Source of the DNA: Mesorhizobium sp. M1C.F.Ca.ET.210.01.1.1
GTDB taxonomy: Bacteria > Pseudomonadota > Alphaproteobacteria > Rhizobiales > Rhizobiaceae
Assembly (NCBI RefSeq): GCF_004791585.1
Contig: NZ_SRUU01000028.1
Coordinates: 28,913 to 92,912, forward strand
Direction: 5' to 3'
DNA: 64,000 bases
Below the pieces are notes generated by a model, which saw only the letters and a list, made by a program, of their open reading frames with translations, searched no databases and was not told where the DNA came from. This document shows positions 16,162 through 24,393 of the stretch, one piece after another (the stretch's first letter is position 1; each line of letters starts with the position of its first letter). Both the position numbers and the translations under genes were made by a program.

Positions 16162-16977
16162 TTATTCCTTGAACAATGTCATCCCGTGCTGCACCGACTG
16201 GCCGCCGTCGATCGGCAGGATGGCGCCGGTGACATAGCTTCCGGCACGGCTGCACAAATAGAGCGTTGCGCCGGCAATGTCATCCGCCACGCCGATGCGG
16301 CCCAGCGGAACATGGTTACCGACATGTTTCGCCTGCTCCTCGGTGGCGGTGGCAAAGGCCGTCATCCGGCTCTGGAAGGGGCCGGGGGCAAAGGCGTTGA
16401 CGGTGATACGGCGGGCGGCGAACTCGATCGCCAGCGTGCGCGTCAAATGATGCACCGCGGCCTTCGACGCGGTGTAGGAATAGGCGTCGTCGGCCAGCGG
16501 CTGGCTGCCCATCACCGAGCCCAGGTTGATGACGCGGGCAGGATCCTCGTCGCTTGCTGCGGCATCGAGCAGCGGTAAAAGCTCGCGCGTCAGGTGGAAG
16601 ACGGCGGTGACGTTGACGCCGAACACCTTGGCCCAGGCGTGATAGGGAAACTCCTCCAGCGGCGCGCCCCACGAAATGCCGGCATTGTTGACCAGGATAT
16701 GCAACCTGTCCGTGCGCACCTTCACTTCGGCGACCAGAGCGGCGATGCCCGCTTCGCTGGAAACGTCGCCGGCAAAGCCCTCGGCCCGGCCGGAGCCGCC
16801 GAGCGCGTTGAGCTCGCTGGCGACGCGCACGCAGTCCTCGCCTTTGCGCGAGGCGATCATCACGGTGGCGCCGGCCCGCACCAGTCCGGTTGCGACCATG
16901 CGGCCGATGCCGGTCGCGGCGCCGGTCACCAGCGCTGTCTTGCCGGTGACCGAGAACAGCATGTCCAGATAGCTCAT
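16162..16977 (-). CDS. SDR family oxidoreductase (3-hydroxyacyl dehydrogenase/3-oxoacyl reductase-like)
   Basis: A 271-residue classical SDR with TGAATGIG near residue 18 for cofactor, NNAGISWGAPL, NLGSVMG with the catalytic Ser, and the YTASK Tyr/Lys pair. It ends PIDGGQSVQHGMTLFKE. The frame is open far upstream, but the ATG at 16977 is decided by GGAGGAATT directly before it. It is first in the minus-strand set and divergent from the acyl-CoA dehydrogenase. With the MaoC hydratase next door, oxidation of a 3-hydroxyacyl-CoA is the natural reading, but the substrate is not proven. Confidence 0.88.
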   Translation of the reverse strand: MSYLDMLFSVTGKTALVTGAATGIGRMVATGLVRAGATVMIASRKGEDCVRVASELNALGGSGRAEGFAGDVSSEAGIAALVAEVKVRTDRLHILVNNAGISWGAPLEEFPYHAWAKVFGVNVTAVFHLTRELLPLLDAAASDEDPARVINLGSVMGSQPLADDAYSYTASKAAVHHLTRTLAIEFAARRITVNAFAPGPFQSRMTAFATATEEQAKHVGNHVPLGRIGVADDIAGATLYLCSRAGSYVTGAILPIDGGQSVQHGMTLFKE

Positions 16978-17097
16978 CCCAATTCCTCCCACGCGCCTCG
17001 TCCCGGCCGGAGCCAAAGGACTCGCGTTGACAAGGCTAGCCGAAGTACGGTCATCCTTGCCACGGGTAAAGACGCAGCTTGGAAAGGGCCAGAACCG

Positions 17098-18339
17098 ATG
17101 GCGGACATGAATCTCGGCATGACCGAGCGGCTGAAGCCCATCCATCAGCGCGTGGCCGCGATGGTGCGCGACGAGATCGCGCCGCTCGGCGAGGAGTTTC
17201 TGGCCGAGGTCGGCCGGAATGGCGACCGCTGGGCCTACACGGCCAGGCAGACCGAGATCCTCGAAGGGCTGAAGAAGACGGCGCGGGAGCGCGGGTTGTG
17301 GAACTTCTGGCTCACCGATTCCAAGCGCGGATATGGCCTTTCGACGGTCGAATACGCCTATCTGGCCGAGGAGATGGGCAAGGCGCATCTCGGCGCCGAG
17401 ACCTTCAACTGCTCGGCGCCCGACACCGGCAACATGGAGGTGCTGGAACGCTACGGCTCCGTCGAGCACAAGCAAGAATGGCTGGAGCCGCTGCTCGAGG
17501 GGAAAATCCGCTCGGCTTATCTGATGACCGAGCCGGACGTCGCATCGTCGGACGCCACCAACATCTCCATGCGCTGCGAGCGGAGCGGCGGCGACTATGT
17601 GCTCAACGGCGAGAAATGGTGGGCATCGGGCGCCGGCGATCCGCGCTGCGCCATCTACATCGTCATGGTCCGGACCGGGTCCGACGAGGAACCGCAGCAT
17701 CGCCGGCATTCGATGATCCTGGTGCCTTCCGACAGCAAGGGCATCACCAGGTTGCGGCCCATGCAGGTCTATGGCGACGACGACGCGCCGCACGGTCATA
17801 TGCATCTGAGGTTCGAGGATGTGCGGGTTCCGGCGGCGAACCTGATCCTCGGCGAGGGCAGGGGGTTCGAGATCGCGCAAGGAAGGCTGGGGCCGGGCCG
17901 CATCCATCACTGCATGCGCGCCATCGGGCAGGCCGAGATGGCGCTGGAGATGCTGTGCCAGCGCTCCGTGCGGCGCGAGGCCTTCGGCCAGTCGCTGGCC
18001 CGGCTCGGCGCCAATTTCGACATCATCGCCGAGTGCCGCATGGAGATCGAGATGGCGAGGCTCTTGTGCCTCAAGGCGGCATGGATGATCGACCAGGGCG
18101 ATGCGCGCGCCGCCGCGCCCTGGATCAGCCAGATCAAGGTCGTCGCGCCGCGCGTTGCGCTCAAGGTCACCGATGAGGCGGTGCAGATGTTCGGCGCGCA
18201 AGGCATCAGCCAGGACACGCCGCTCGCCCGCTCGTGGACGCATCTGCGAACCCTGCGGCTCGCCGACGGGCCCGACGCCGTGCACCGGCGGCAAGTGGCG
18301 CGCACGGAACTCAGGAAATACACCCAGGAGAAGGTCTGA
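17098..18339 (+). CDS. Acyl-CoA dehydrogenase (ACAD10/11-like)
   Basis: A 413-residue FAD-dependent acyl-CoA dehydrogenase. The mid-domain shows AYLMTEPDVASSDATNI, the FAD/substrate contact region, and LNGEKWWASGAGDPRCAIYI. The C-terminal helical domain has GRIHHCMRAIGQAEMALEML, EAFGQSLARLGANF and MFGAQGISQDTPLA. The WWASGAGDPRC sequence and the C-terminal pattern resemble the dehydrogenase part of ACAD10/ACAD11 more than beta-oxidation enzymes. The ATG at 17098 has only a weak ribosome site; 17107 is an alternative. A ribosome-binding site for the next gene overlaps its end. It diverges from the SDR-MaoC-kinase set. Confidence 0.9.
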   Translation: MADMNLGMTERLKPIHQRVAAMVRDEIAPLGEEFLAEVGRNGDRWAYTARQTEILEGLKKTARERGLWNFWLTDSKRGYGLSTVEYAYLAEEMGKAHLGAETFNCSAPDTGNMEVLERYGSVEHKQEWLEPLLEGKIRSAYLMTEPDVASSDATNISMRCERSGGDYVLNGEKWWASGAGDPRCAIYIVMVRTGSDEEPQHRRHSMILVPSDSKGITRLRPMQVYGDDDAPHGHMHLRFEDVRVPAANLILGEGRGFEIAQGRLGPGRIHHCMRAIGQAEMALEMLCQRSVRREAFGQSLARLGANFDIIAECRMEIEMARLLCLKAAWMIDQGDARAAAPWISQIKVVAPRVALKVTDEAVQMFGAQGISQDTPLARSWTHLRTLRLADGPDAVHRRQVARTELRKYTQEKV

Positions 18340-18344
18340 TCGCC

Positions 18345-19382
18345 ATGACGCATCCATCGGAAATGCGAGGCTTGTTGCTGGTCGGCGACGGTTACACCAA
18401 GACACCTTCCGCCGGCGCGCTGGAGGCGATGGAGCCTTATCTCCAACCGGGGAGCATCGGAGTGCCGACCCCGGGGCCGACGCAAGCGCTGATCAAGGTC
18501 AGCCTCGCCTCGATCAACCCGTCCGATATCGCCTTCATCAAAGGGCAATACGGCCAGCCGCGGGTAAAGGGGCAGCCAGCAGGCTTCGAAGGCGTCGGTA
18601 TTGTCGTCGCGACCGGCGACGACCCCTACGCGAAAAGCCTTGCGGGCAAACGTGTCGCCTTCGCCACCGGCGTGTCGAACTGGGGTTCATGGGCCGATTA
18701 CGCGCTGGCGGAGGCGGCGTCCTGCATTCCGCTGCTCGACACGGTGCGTGACGAGGACGCCGCGGCGATGATCGTCAATCCGCTGACCGCTTTAGCCATG
18801 TTCGATATCGTCAAGCAGGAAGGCGACAAGGCCTTCATCATGACCGCCGGCGCCAGCCAGCTTTGCAAGCTGATCATCGGCCTGGCGAAGGAGGAGGGCT
18901 TTCGGCCGATCGTCACCGTGCGCCGTGATGAGCAGATTCCTTTGCTGAGGGAACTTGGTGCCTCCCATGTGCTCAACGAGAAGGCAGCGGATTTCGAGCC
19001 GGCGCTGCGCGAGGTGATGAAGGCCGAGCAGCCGCGCGTCTTCCTGGACGCGGTCACCGGGCCGCTAGCCTCGGCCATCTTCAATGCCATGCCGAAGCGC
19101 TCGCGCTGGATCGTTTATGGAAGGCTCGATGCCGAGCCGACCGTCGTCCGCGAGCCCGGCCAGCTGATCTTCCAGCACAAGCGCATCGAAGGCTTCTGGC
19201 TCGCCGAATGGATGCGGCAGTTCCGCGACCGGCTCGGCCCGGCGGTGCTGGAGGCTCAGAAGCGTTTTTCCGACGGGCGGTGGTCGACCGATGTGACGGC
19301 GGTGGTGGCGATGGACGAGGCGATGGCGCGGCTGCCGGCCGAGTTGGGCAAGCCGAACGGCAAGGTGTTCATCAAGCCGTAG
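18345..19382 (+). CDS. MDR-family zinc-independent alcohol dehydrogenase/quinone reductase-like
   Basis: A 345-residue medium-chain reductase. The N-terminal GroES-like part has ALIKVSLASINPSDIAFIKGQYG and GFEGVGIVVATG, typical of quinone oxidoreductases. The Rossmann part has IMTAGASQLCKLIIGLAKEE and GASHVLNEKAADF. The cysteine cluster of structural zinc and the usual catalytic zinc ligands are absent, so it belongs to the zinc-free branch. AGGAGAAGG at the end of the acyl-CoA dehydrogenase gene serves its ATG, five bases after that gene's stop. It probably reduces an enone or a quinone-like intermediate of the same pathway. Confidence 0.85.
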   Translation: MTHPSEMRGLLLVGDGYTKTPSAGALEAMEPYLQPGSIGVPTPGPTQALIKVSLASINPSDIAFIKGQYGQPRVKGQPAGFEGVGIVVATGDDPYAKSLAGKRVAFATGVSNWGSWADYALAEAASCIPLLDTVRDEDAAAMIVNPLTALAMFDIVKQEGDKAFIMTAGASQLCKLIIGLAKEEGFRPIVTVRRDEQIPLLRELGASHVLNEKAADFEPALREVMKAEQPRVFLDAVTGPLASAIFNAMPKRSRWIVYGRLDAEPTVVREPGQLIFQHKRIEGFWLAEWMRQFRDRLGPAVLEAQKRFSDGRWSTDVTAVVAMDEAMARLPAELGKPNGKVFIKP

Positions 19383-19405
19383 CGGCTACTCAGATTGGCG
19401 ACCGC

Positions 19406-20236
19406 TCAGCGCAAGCTCTCCAGGTCGCGGATGCGCTTGGCGCCGGCGGCTTCGAGCTGCCGCGTGACGGCGCCGATCAGCGTCTCGGCGACGACGAAGA
19501 GGGCGGCCGACGAATCCCAGGCCGAGGGCACCGCGGTGCGGCCGGCGATCACGTGGCGGGCGAAGCGGGCGATCGGTGACAGCCACTGGTCGGTGAAGAG
19601 CACGATCTGCACGCCGCGCTGGTGTGCCTTCTCGGCGAAACGGACCAGGCTTTCCTGGTAGCGCCTGATGTCGAAGATCACCAGCACGTCGCGCTTGCCC
19701 ATATCGATCAGCCGGTCGCGCCAGATGCTCTCCTGACCGGCGAGGTGGTAGACATCCGGCTGGATGATGGCGAGATGGGCGGCCATGTAGCGGGCCAGCG
19801 GGTCGGTGAAGCGGCCGCCGATCAGGAAGGTCTTGCCGCGCCGTTCGGCAAGCCTTGTGGCGATGTCTGCCAGTTGTTTGTCGGAGAGGTGCCGGAACGT
19901 CTCGCGCATGTTTTGCAGCGTCGCCTCCAGCATCGGCGAAACGGCCCCGCCGCCGACAGGCGACGCCGGGTTGAGCGTGCGCGATGCTGGCGACTGCAGC
20001 TGCGCGGCCAGCTCATCCTGCAGCGCCGACTGGAATTCGGGATAGTTCTGGAAGCCGAGCCTGGCGACGAAACGCAGGATCGTCGGTGACGAAACTCCCG
20101 CCGCGGCCGAGAATTCGGCCACCGTCTTCAGCCCGGTCAGCGGATAGTTGGCAATCAGCGTCTGCGCGGCGCGGCGCTCGCCCGCTGGCATGGTGCCGAT
20201 GCGGTCCGAGATCAGTTCGGCAATGCTGGAGATCAT
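19406..20236 (-). CDS. MurR/RpiR family transcriptional regulator
   Basis: A 276-residue protein with an N-terminal RpiR-type helix-turn-helix (VAEFSAAAGVSSPTILRFVA, about residues 40-59). A C-terminal SIS phosphosugar-binding domain starts at GKTFLIGGRFTDPLARYMA and includes DVLVIFDIRRYQESLVRFAEKA. The ATG at 20236 follows a GGTGGGG stretch. It is divergent from the amidohydrolase-permease-ligase operon, so it is the obvious candidate regulator of that operon. Its ligand may be a pathway intermediate; SIS domains usually bind sugar phosphates but not always. Confidence 0.88.
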   Translation of the reverse strand: MISSIAELISDRIGTMPAGERRAAQTLIANYPLTGLKTVAEFSAAAGVSSPTILRFVARLGFQNYPEFQSALQDELAAQLQSPASRTLNPASPVGGGAVSPMLEATLQNMRETFRHLSDKQLADIATRLAERRGKTFLIGGRFTDPLARYMAAHLAIIQPDVYHLAGQESIWRDRLIDMGKRDVLVIFDIRRYQESLVRFAEKAHQRGVQIVLFTDQWLSPIARFARHVIAGRTAVPSAWDSSAALFVVAETLIGAVTRQLEAAGAKRIRDLESLR

Positions 20237-20286
20237 CGTTTTCCCCACCCTTTGACCCGGTCGCCGCCGTTTTCGGAATTCGGCGT

Positions 20287-20313
20287 TTGACAAAGTCGGA
20301 TAAAGTGTATGAA
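20287..20313 (+). promoter_or_regulatory. Sigma-70-like promoter before the amidohydrolase operon
   Basis: TTGACA at 20287-20292 is a perfect -35 box. The best -10 candidates are TATGAA at 20308 (15-base spacer) or TGAAAT at 20310 (17-base spacer). It lies in the divergent gap between the RpiR gene and the amidohydrolase, 70 bases before the latter's ATG. Confidence 0.4.
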
Positions 20314-20382
20314 ATCATCCACAGGGACGCAATGAGGCAAAATACGTAACATACGATACAGCGCTCCCCAGGGGACGGCAGT

Positions 20383-21201
20383 ATGGAGAAAGCACGGCCG
20401 GCCAGCCTTGCACCGTCGGAGACCGTAAGGGTGACCAACCCCGGCGGCTCGAGCCCTTTCATCCTCACCTGCGACCACGCTTCGAACTTCCTGCCCGCCG
20501 AATTCGGCACGCTCGGCCTGCCCGTCGAGGATCTTTTCCGCCATATCGCCTGGGATCCGGGCGCGTTGCCCGTCGCCAGCCGCATGGCCGATGCGCTTGA
20601 TGCCACGCTGGTCGAGACCCGGATCTCGCGCCTGGTGATCGACTGCAACCGGCCGCTCGACGCGCCGGACCTCGTGCCGCCAGTCAGCGAGACGACGGCC
20701 ATCCCGGGCAATACCGATCTTTCGGACAAGCAGCGTGCCGCGCGGATCGACCTGGCCTGGCGTCCGTTCCACGACACGATCGCTGGGATCATCGAACAGC
20801 GGCTGGCGCGCGGCCAGGAAACGCGTCTGGTGTCGGTGCACTCCTTCACGCCGGTCTACAAGGGCAGGAGCCGGCCCTGGCATATCGGCATCATCCATGA
20901 CGACGACCGCCGGCTGGCGGCGCCGCTGATAGCGGCATTGCAACGGCTTGCCGGAGTCACCGTCGGCGTCAACGAACCCTATTCGCCGGCCGACCGCGTG
21001 TATTTCACGCTGGAACGGCATGCGCGCTCGCGCGGCCTTGCCTGCGCGATGATCGAAATCCGCAACGACGAAATCTCCGGCGAGACCGGGCAGCGGAAAT
21101 GGGCGGATCTGCTCACCGGCATATTTTCTAATCTGGAGCCCGAGGAGGCCAGGGGCTCCCGACAACGCGCAATGGGAAAGTCAATTCAATCGGCCAGCTA
21201 A
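20383..21201 (+). CDS. N-formylglutamate amidohydrolase family protein
   Basis: A 272-residue protein of the FGase family, zinc-dependent hydrolases known from histidine degradation. Conserved pieces are ILTCDHASNFLPAEFG, RLVIDCNRPLD, VSVHSFTPVYKG and the later AMIEIRNDEI. GGGGACGGCAGT precedes the ATG. It begins an operon with an amino-acid permease, a glutamine-synthetase-like ligase, an aldehyde dehydrogenase and an iron alcohol dehydrogenase. There are no hut genes nearby. In that setting it could cleave a gamma-glutamyl or other N-acyl amide rather than N-formylglutamate. A paralogue is found at 51957. Confidence 0.85.
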   Translation: MEKARPASLAPSETVRVTNPGGSSPFILTCDHASNFLPAEFGTLGLPVEDLFRHIAWDPGALPVASRMADALDATLVETRISRLVIDCNRPLDAPDLVPPVSETTAIPGNTDLSDKQRAARIDLAWRPFHDTIAGIIEQRLARGQETRLVSVHSFTPVYKGRSRPWHIGIIHDDDRRLAAPLIAALQRLAGVTVGVNEPYSPADRVYFTLERHARSRGLACAMIEIRNDEISGETGQRKWADLLTGIFSNLEPEEARGSRQRAMGKSIQSAS

Positions 21202-21222
21202 GAATCAAATAGGGGACTTCAA

Positions 21223-22779
21223 ATGGCATCACCGGGTTATACCGAAGTCGACAAAGCGGAGGACATGAAGGTTCTCCACAATATGGGCTACGCCCAGGAA
21301 CTGGAGCGGCGCCTCAGCCGCTTTTCGAATTTCGCAGTTTCCTTCTCCATCATCTGCATCTTGTCCGGCGGCATCAACTCGCTGGCGCAGGCCACATCCG
21401 GCGCCGGTGGCATCGGCATAGGCATCGGCTGGCTGGTCGGCTGCTTCGTGTCGCTCACGTTCGCTGTCGCCATGTCGCAGATCAGCTCGGCCTATCCGAC
21501 GGCCGGCGGCCTCTATCACTGGGGCTCGATCCTCGGCAACCGCGGCACCGGCTGGGTGACGGCCTGGCTCAACCTGCTCGGCCTGATCACCGTGCTCGGC
21601 GCCATCAATGTCGGCACCTGGACGTTTTTCCTCGGCGCCTTCGGACCGGCGCTCGGGATCGAGGGAACGCTCACCAACCAGATGATCTTCCTGGTCATCA
21701 TCACCGGCGCCCAGGCCCTGATCAACCACCTCGGCATCAAGCTGACGGCGAAACTCACCGACTTCTCGGGCTACCTGATCTTCTTCGGGTCAATTCTGAT
21801 CGCGATCGTCTGCCTGGCTGCCGCCGAAACCTGGGATTTCAGCCGCCTCTTTACCTTCCACAACTATTCCGGCGACGCGGGCGCAGGTGTTTGGCCGTCG
21901 GTATCGAATGCCTGGGTGTTCGCGCTCGGCCTCTTGCTGCCGATCTACACGATCACCGGTTATGATGCTTCGGCGCATACGTCGGAAGAGACCATCAAGG
22001 CCGCTTCCTCGGTGCCGCGCGCGATGGTGATGTCGGTCATCTGGTCGGCACTGTTCGGCTACCTGTTCCTGGCCGCCTTCGTGCTGATGATCCCGAACAT
22101 GGACGACGCCGCCAAGCAGGGCTGGAACGTGTTCTTCTGGGCCTTCGACCAGCGCGTCAGCCCTGGCATCAAGGAGTTCGTCTACCTCGTGGTGTTCCTG
22201 GCTCAGCTCTTGTGCGGTCTTGCCACCGTCACCTCGGCCTCGCGCATGATCTTCGCCTTCTCGCGTGACGGCGGCCTGCCAGGCTCCTCGGCGCTCGCCA
22301 AGGTCAGCCCGACCCACCGCACGCCGGTGGCGGCGATCTGGACAGCGTCGATCCTGTCGGTGCTGTTCGTGTGGGGCTCGTCGGTGGTCTCGGTCGCCGG
22401 CACTTCGGCCTACACGATCGTGGTGTCCTGCACCGTCATCTTCCTGTTCCTCTCCTTCACCGTGCCGATCGTGCTCGGCATGATGGCCTGGGGAACGCCG
22501 AAGTGGGACAAGATGGGGCCGTGGAATATGGGCCGCGGCATCTTCATGCTGTTCGCCTTCCTGTCGATTGTGTCGATGATCCTGATCTTCGTCATCGGCA
22601 TCCAGCCGCCGAACGACTGGGCGCTCTACATCACCGTCAGCTTCTTCATCCTGACGGCGATCGTCTGGTTCGCCTTCGAGCGCAACCGCTTCCAGGGTCC
22701 GCCGCTCGGCGACATCATCGCGGCGCGCCAGGCTGCGATCAAGGCGGCCGAGCAGGCAGTGGGCGAAACCGGCCACTGA
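21223..22779 (+). CDS. APC-superfamily amino acid/choline (ACT) permease
   Basis: A 518-residue membrane protein with about 12 hydrophobic segments. It begins with a cytoplasmic part containing MGYAQELERRLSRFSNFA, then SFSIICILSGGINSLAQ, the signature of the ACT branch (GABA, choline and amine permeases). Later features are QISSAYPTAGGLYHWGS and TSASRMIFAFSRDGGLPGS, typical of that branch. AGGGGA is six bases before the ATG, 21 bases after the amidohydrolase. Transport of an amine, choline-like or amino-acid substrate across the inner membrane is likely; PuuP plays this role in the putrescine pathway. Confidence 0.9.
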   Translation: MASPGYTEVDKAEDMKVLHNMGYAQELERRLSRFSNFAVSFSIICILSGGINSLAQATSGAGGIGIGIGWLVGCFVSLTFAVAMSQISSAYPTAGGLYHWGSILGNRGTGWVTAWLNLLGLITVLGAINVGTWTFFLGAFGPALGIEGTLTNQMIFLVIITGAQALINHLGIKLTAKLTDFSGYLIFFGSILIAIVCLAAAETWDFSRLFTFHNYSGDAGAGVWPSVSNAWVFALGLLLPIYTITGYDASAHTSEETIKAASSVPRAMVMSVIWSALFGYLFLAAFVLMIPNMDDAAKQGWNVFFWAFDQRVSPGIKEFVYLVVFLAQLLCGLATVTSASRMIFAFSRDGGLPGSSALAKVSPTHRTPVAAIWTASILSVLFVWGSSVVSVAGTSAYTIVVSCTVIFLFLSFTVPIVLGMMAWGTPKWDKMGPWNMGRGIFMLFAFLSIVSMILIFVIGIQPPNDWALYITVSFFILTAIVWFAFERNRFQGPPLGDIIAARQAAIKAAEQAVGETGH

Positions 22780-22793
22780 CAATTCGCTTCATG

Positions 22794-22822
22794 ACCATGG
22801 CCGACATCGCGCCGGCCATGGT
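22794..22822 (+). terminator. Intra-operon hairpin (possible attenuator)
   Basis: A perfect 9-bp inverted repeat (ACCATGGCC with GGCCATGGT) with an 11-base loop, followed by TTTCGTTTC. It lies between the permease stop and the ligase start, so it may reduce readthrough or protect the upstream mRNA rather than end the transcript fully. Confidence 0.45.
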
Positions 22823-22866
22823 TTCGTTTCTCCCTCTCAATCGACCAGCACTGGAGCGCCACAAGA

Positions 22867-24237
22867 ATGGCCGGGAATTTCTCGTTCGATCAGTTGAAGA
22901 AAGCGGTCTCGAATGACGAGATCGACACGGTTCTGGCCTGCATCGTCGATATGCAGGGACGGCTCGCGGGAAAGCGCTTCCTGGCCCAGTATTTCGTCGA
23001 TTCCGCGCATGGCGAGACGCATGGCTGCAACTATCTGCTCGCCTGCGACATCGATATGGAGCCGGTGCCTGGCTACAAGGCGGCGAGCTGGTCGAAGGGC
23101 TATGGCGACTTCGTCATGAAGCCCGACCTTTCGACGCTGCGGCGCATCCCCTGGCTCGAAAAGACGGCGCTGGTCATCTGCGACGTGCTCGACCACCACG
23201 ATCATGAAGACCTCGCGCACTCGCCGCGCGCGATCCTGAAGAAGCAGGTCAAGCGGCTGAGCGAGCGCGGCTATATCGGCTACTTCGCCTCCGAGCTCGA
23301 ATTCTACCTGTTCAACGAGACTTACGATTCCGCCCGCAAGAAGCACTGGCAGGGCCTCGACTCGGCGTCGCCCTATATCGGCGACTACCAGATCGGCATC
23401 ACCAGCAAGGAAGAAGGCATCATGCGCCGGCTTCGCAACGAGATGGAGGCTGCCGGCATCCCGATCGAGAATTCCAAGGGCGAGTGGGGTCCTGGCCAGG
23501 AAGAGATCAATGTGCGCTATGCCGAGGCGCTCGAGATGGCCGACCGCCACGTCATCCTGAAAAACGGCGCCAAGGAGATCGCCGATTCCGAAGGCAAGGC
23601 CGTCTCCTTCATGGCCAAATACAATTACGGGCTCGCCGGCAATTCCAGCCACATCCACAATTCGCTGTGGAGCGCCGACGGAAAGACGCCGCTGTTCTTC
23701 GACAAAAACGCTGAATGGACCTTGTCGATGCTCGGCCAGCAATGGGCGGCCGGCCAGCTCAAATACGCCAAGGAGTTCACCTGGTTCCTGGCGCCCTACA
23801 TCAACTCCTACAAGCGCTTCCAGGCCGGCACCTTCGCGCCGACCAAGATCATGTGGAGCGAGGACAACCGTACCGCAGGCTTCCGGCTCTGCGGCGAGGG
23901 CACCAAGGGCATCCGCATGGAATGCCGCATTGGCGGCGCTGACTTGAACCCTTACCTCGCCTTTGCGGCGCTGATCGCCTCGGGGCTCGCCGGCATCGAC
24001 GAGAAGCTGGAGCTGCAGAAGCCTTTTGTCGGCGATGCTTATCAAGCGTCGCAGCTGCCGGAGATCCCGAAGACGCTGCGCGATGCCACTGAGACGCTGG
24101 CGAACTCCACCATGCTTCAGCAGGCCTTCGGCGAGGATGTGGTCGAACACTACGTGCACACCGCCCGCTGGGAGCAGTTCGAATACGACCGCCGCATCAC
24201 CGATTGGGAACTGCACCGGGGGTTCGAGCGGTACTAG
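22867..24237 (+). CDS. Glutamine-synthetase-family ligase (gamma-glutamyl-amine type)
   Basis: A 456-residue member of the glutamine synthetase superfamily, PuuA/GlnT-like. The N-terminal beta-grasp is short. The catalytic domain shows ASELEFYLF with the metal Glu pair, GEWGPGQEEINVRYAEAL with a further metal Glu, NSSHIHNSLW in place of the HVHQSL nucleotide loop, and NRTAGFRLCGEG for the Arg contacts. No adenylylation-loop tyrosine motif of housekeeping GlnA is seen. Such enzymes attach the gamma-carboxyl of glutamate to amines using ATP. Directly followed by aldehyde and alcohol dehydrogenases, it fits gamma-glutamylation of an amino alcohol or diamine. GGAG lies nine bases before the ATG. 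Confidence 0.88.
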   Translation: MAGNFSFDQLKKAVSNDEIDTVLACIVDMQGRLAGKRFLAQYFVDSAHGETHGCNYLLACDIDMEPVPGYKAASWSKGYGDFVMKPDLSTLRRIPWLEKTALVICDVLDHHDHEDLAHSPRAILKKQVKRLSERGYIGYFASELEFYLFNETYDSARKKHWQGLDSASPYIGDYQIGITSKEEGIMRRLRNEMEAAGIPIENSKGEWGPGQEEINVRYAEALEMADRHVILKNGAKEIADSEGKAVSFMAKYNYGLAGNSSHIHNSLWSADGKTPLFFDKNAEWTLSMLGQQWAAGQLKYAKEFTWFLAPYINSYKRFQAGTFAPTKIMWSEDNRTAGFRLCGEGTKGIRMECRIGGADLNPYLAFAALIASGLAGIDEKLELQKPFVGDAYQASQLPEIPKTLRDATETLANSTMLQQAFGEDVVEHYVHTARWEQFEYDRRITDWELHRGFERY

Positions 24238-24299
24238 CCTATGGCGTCGGCGCCGCCCTTTGCCCTCTCCGGGAATGGGGACGGGGGCCGGACTCTCTT

Positions 24300-24327
24300 C
24301 CTTCTCCCCGCCACAGGCGGGAGAAGG
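24300..24327. repeat. Dispersed intergenic palindrome (CCTTCTCCC...GGGAGAAGG)
   Basis: A stem of CCTTCTCCC and GGGAGAAGG around CGCC-ACA-GGC, the common GC-rich hairpin seen between many genes in rhizobia. It lies in the 156-base gap between the ligase and the aldehyde dehydrogenase. There is no clear T-run, so it is called a repeat rather than a terminator. Confidence 0.5.
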
Positions 24328-24393
24328 TGTGGGCGGGCGAGGGGTAGCGCCAGGCCATATCATTTTCGATTGTTGTAAAACTGCGAGGAAGAA

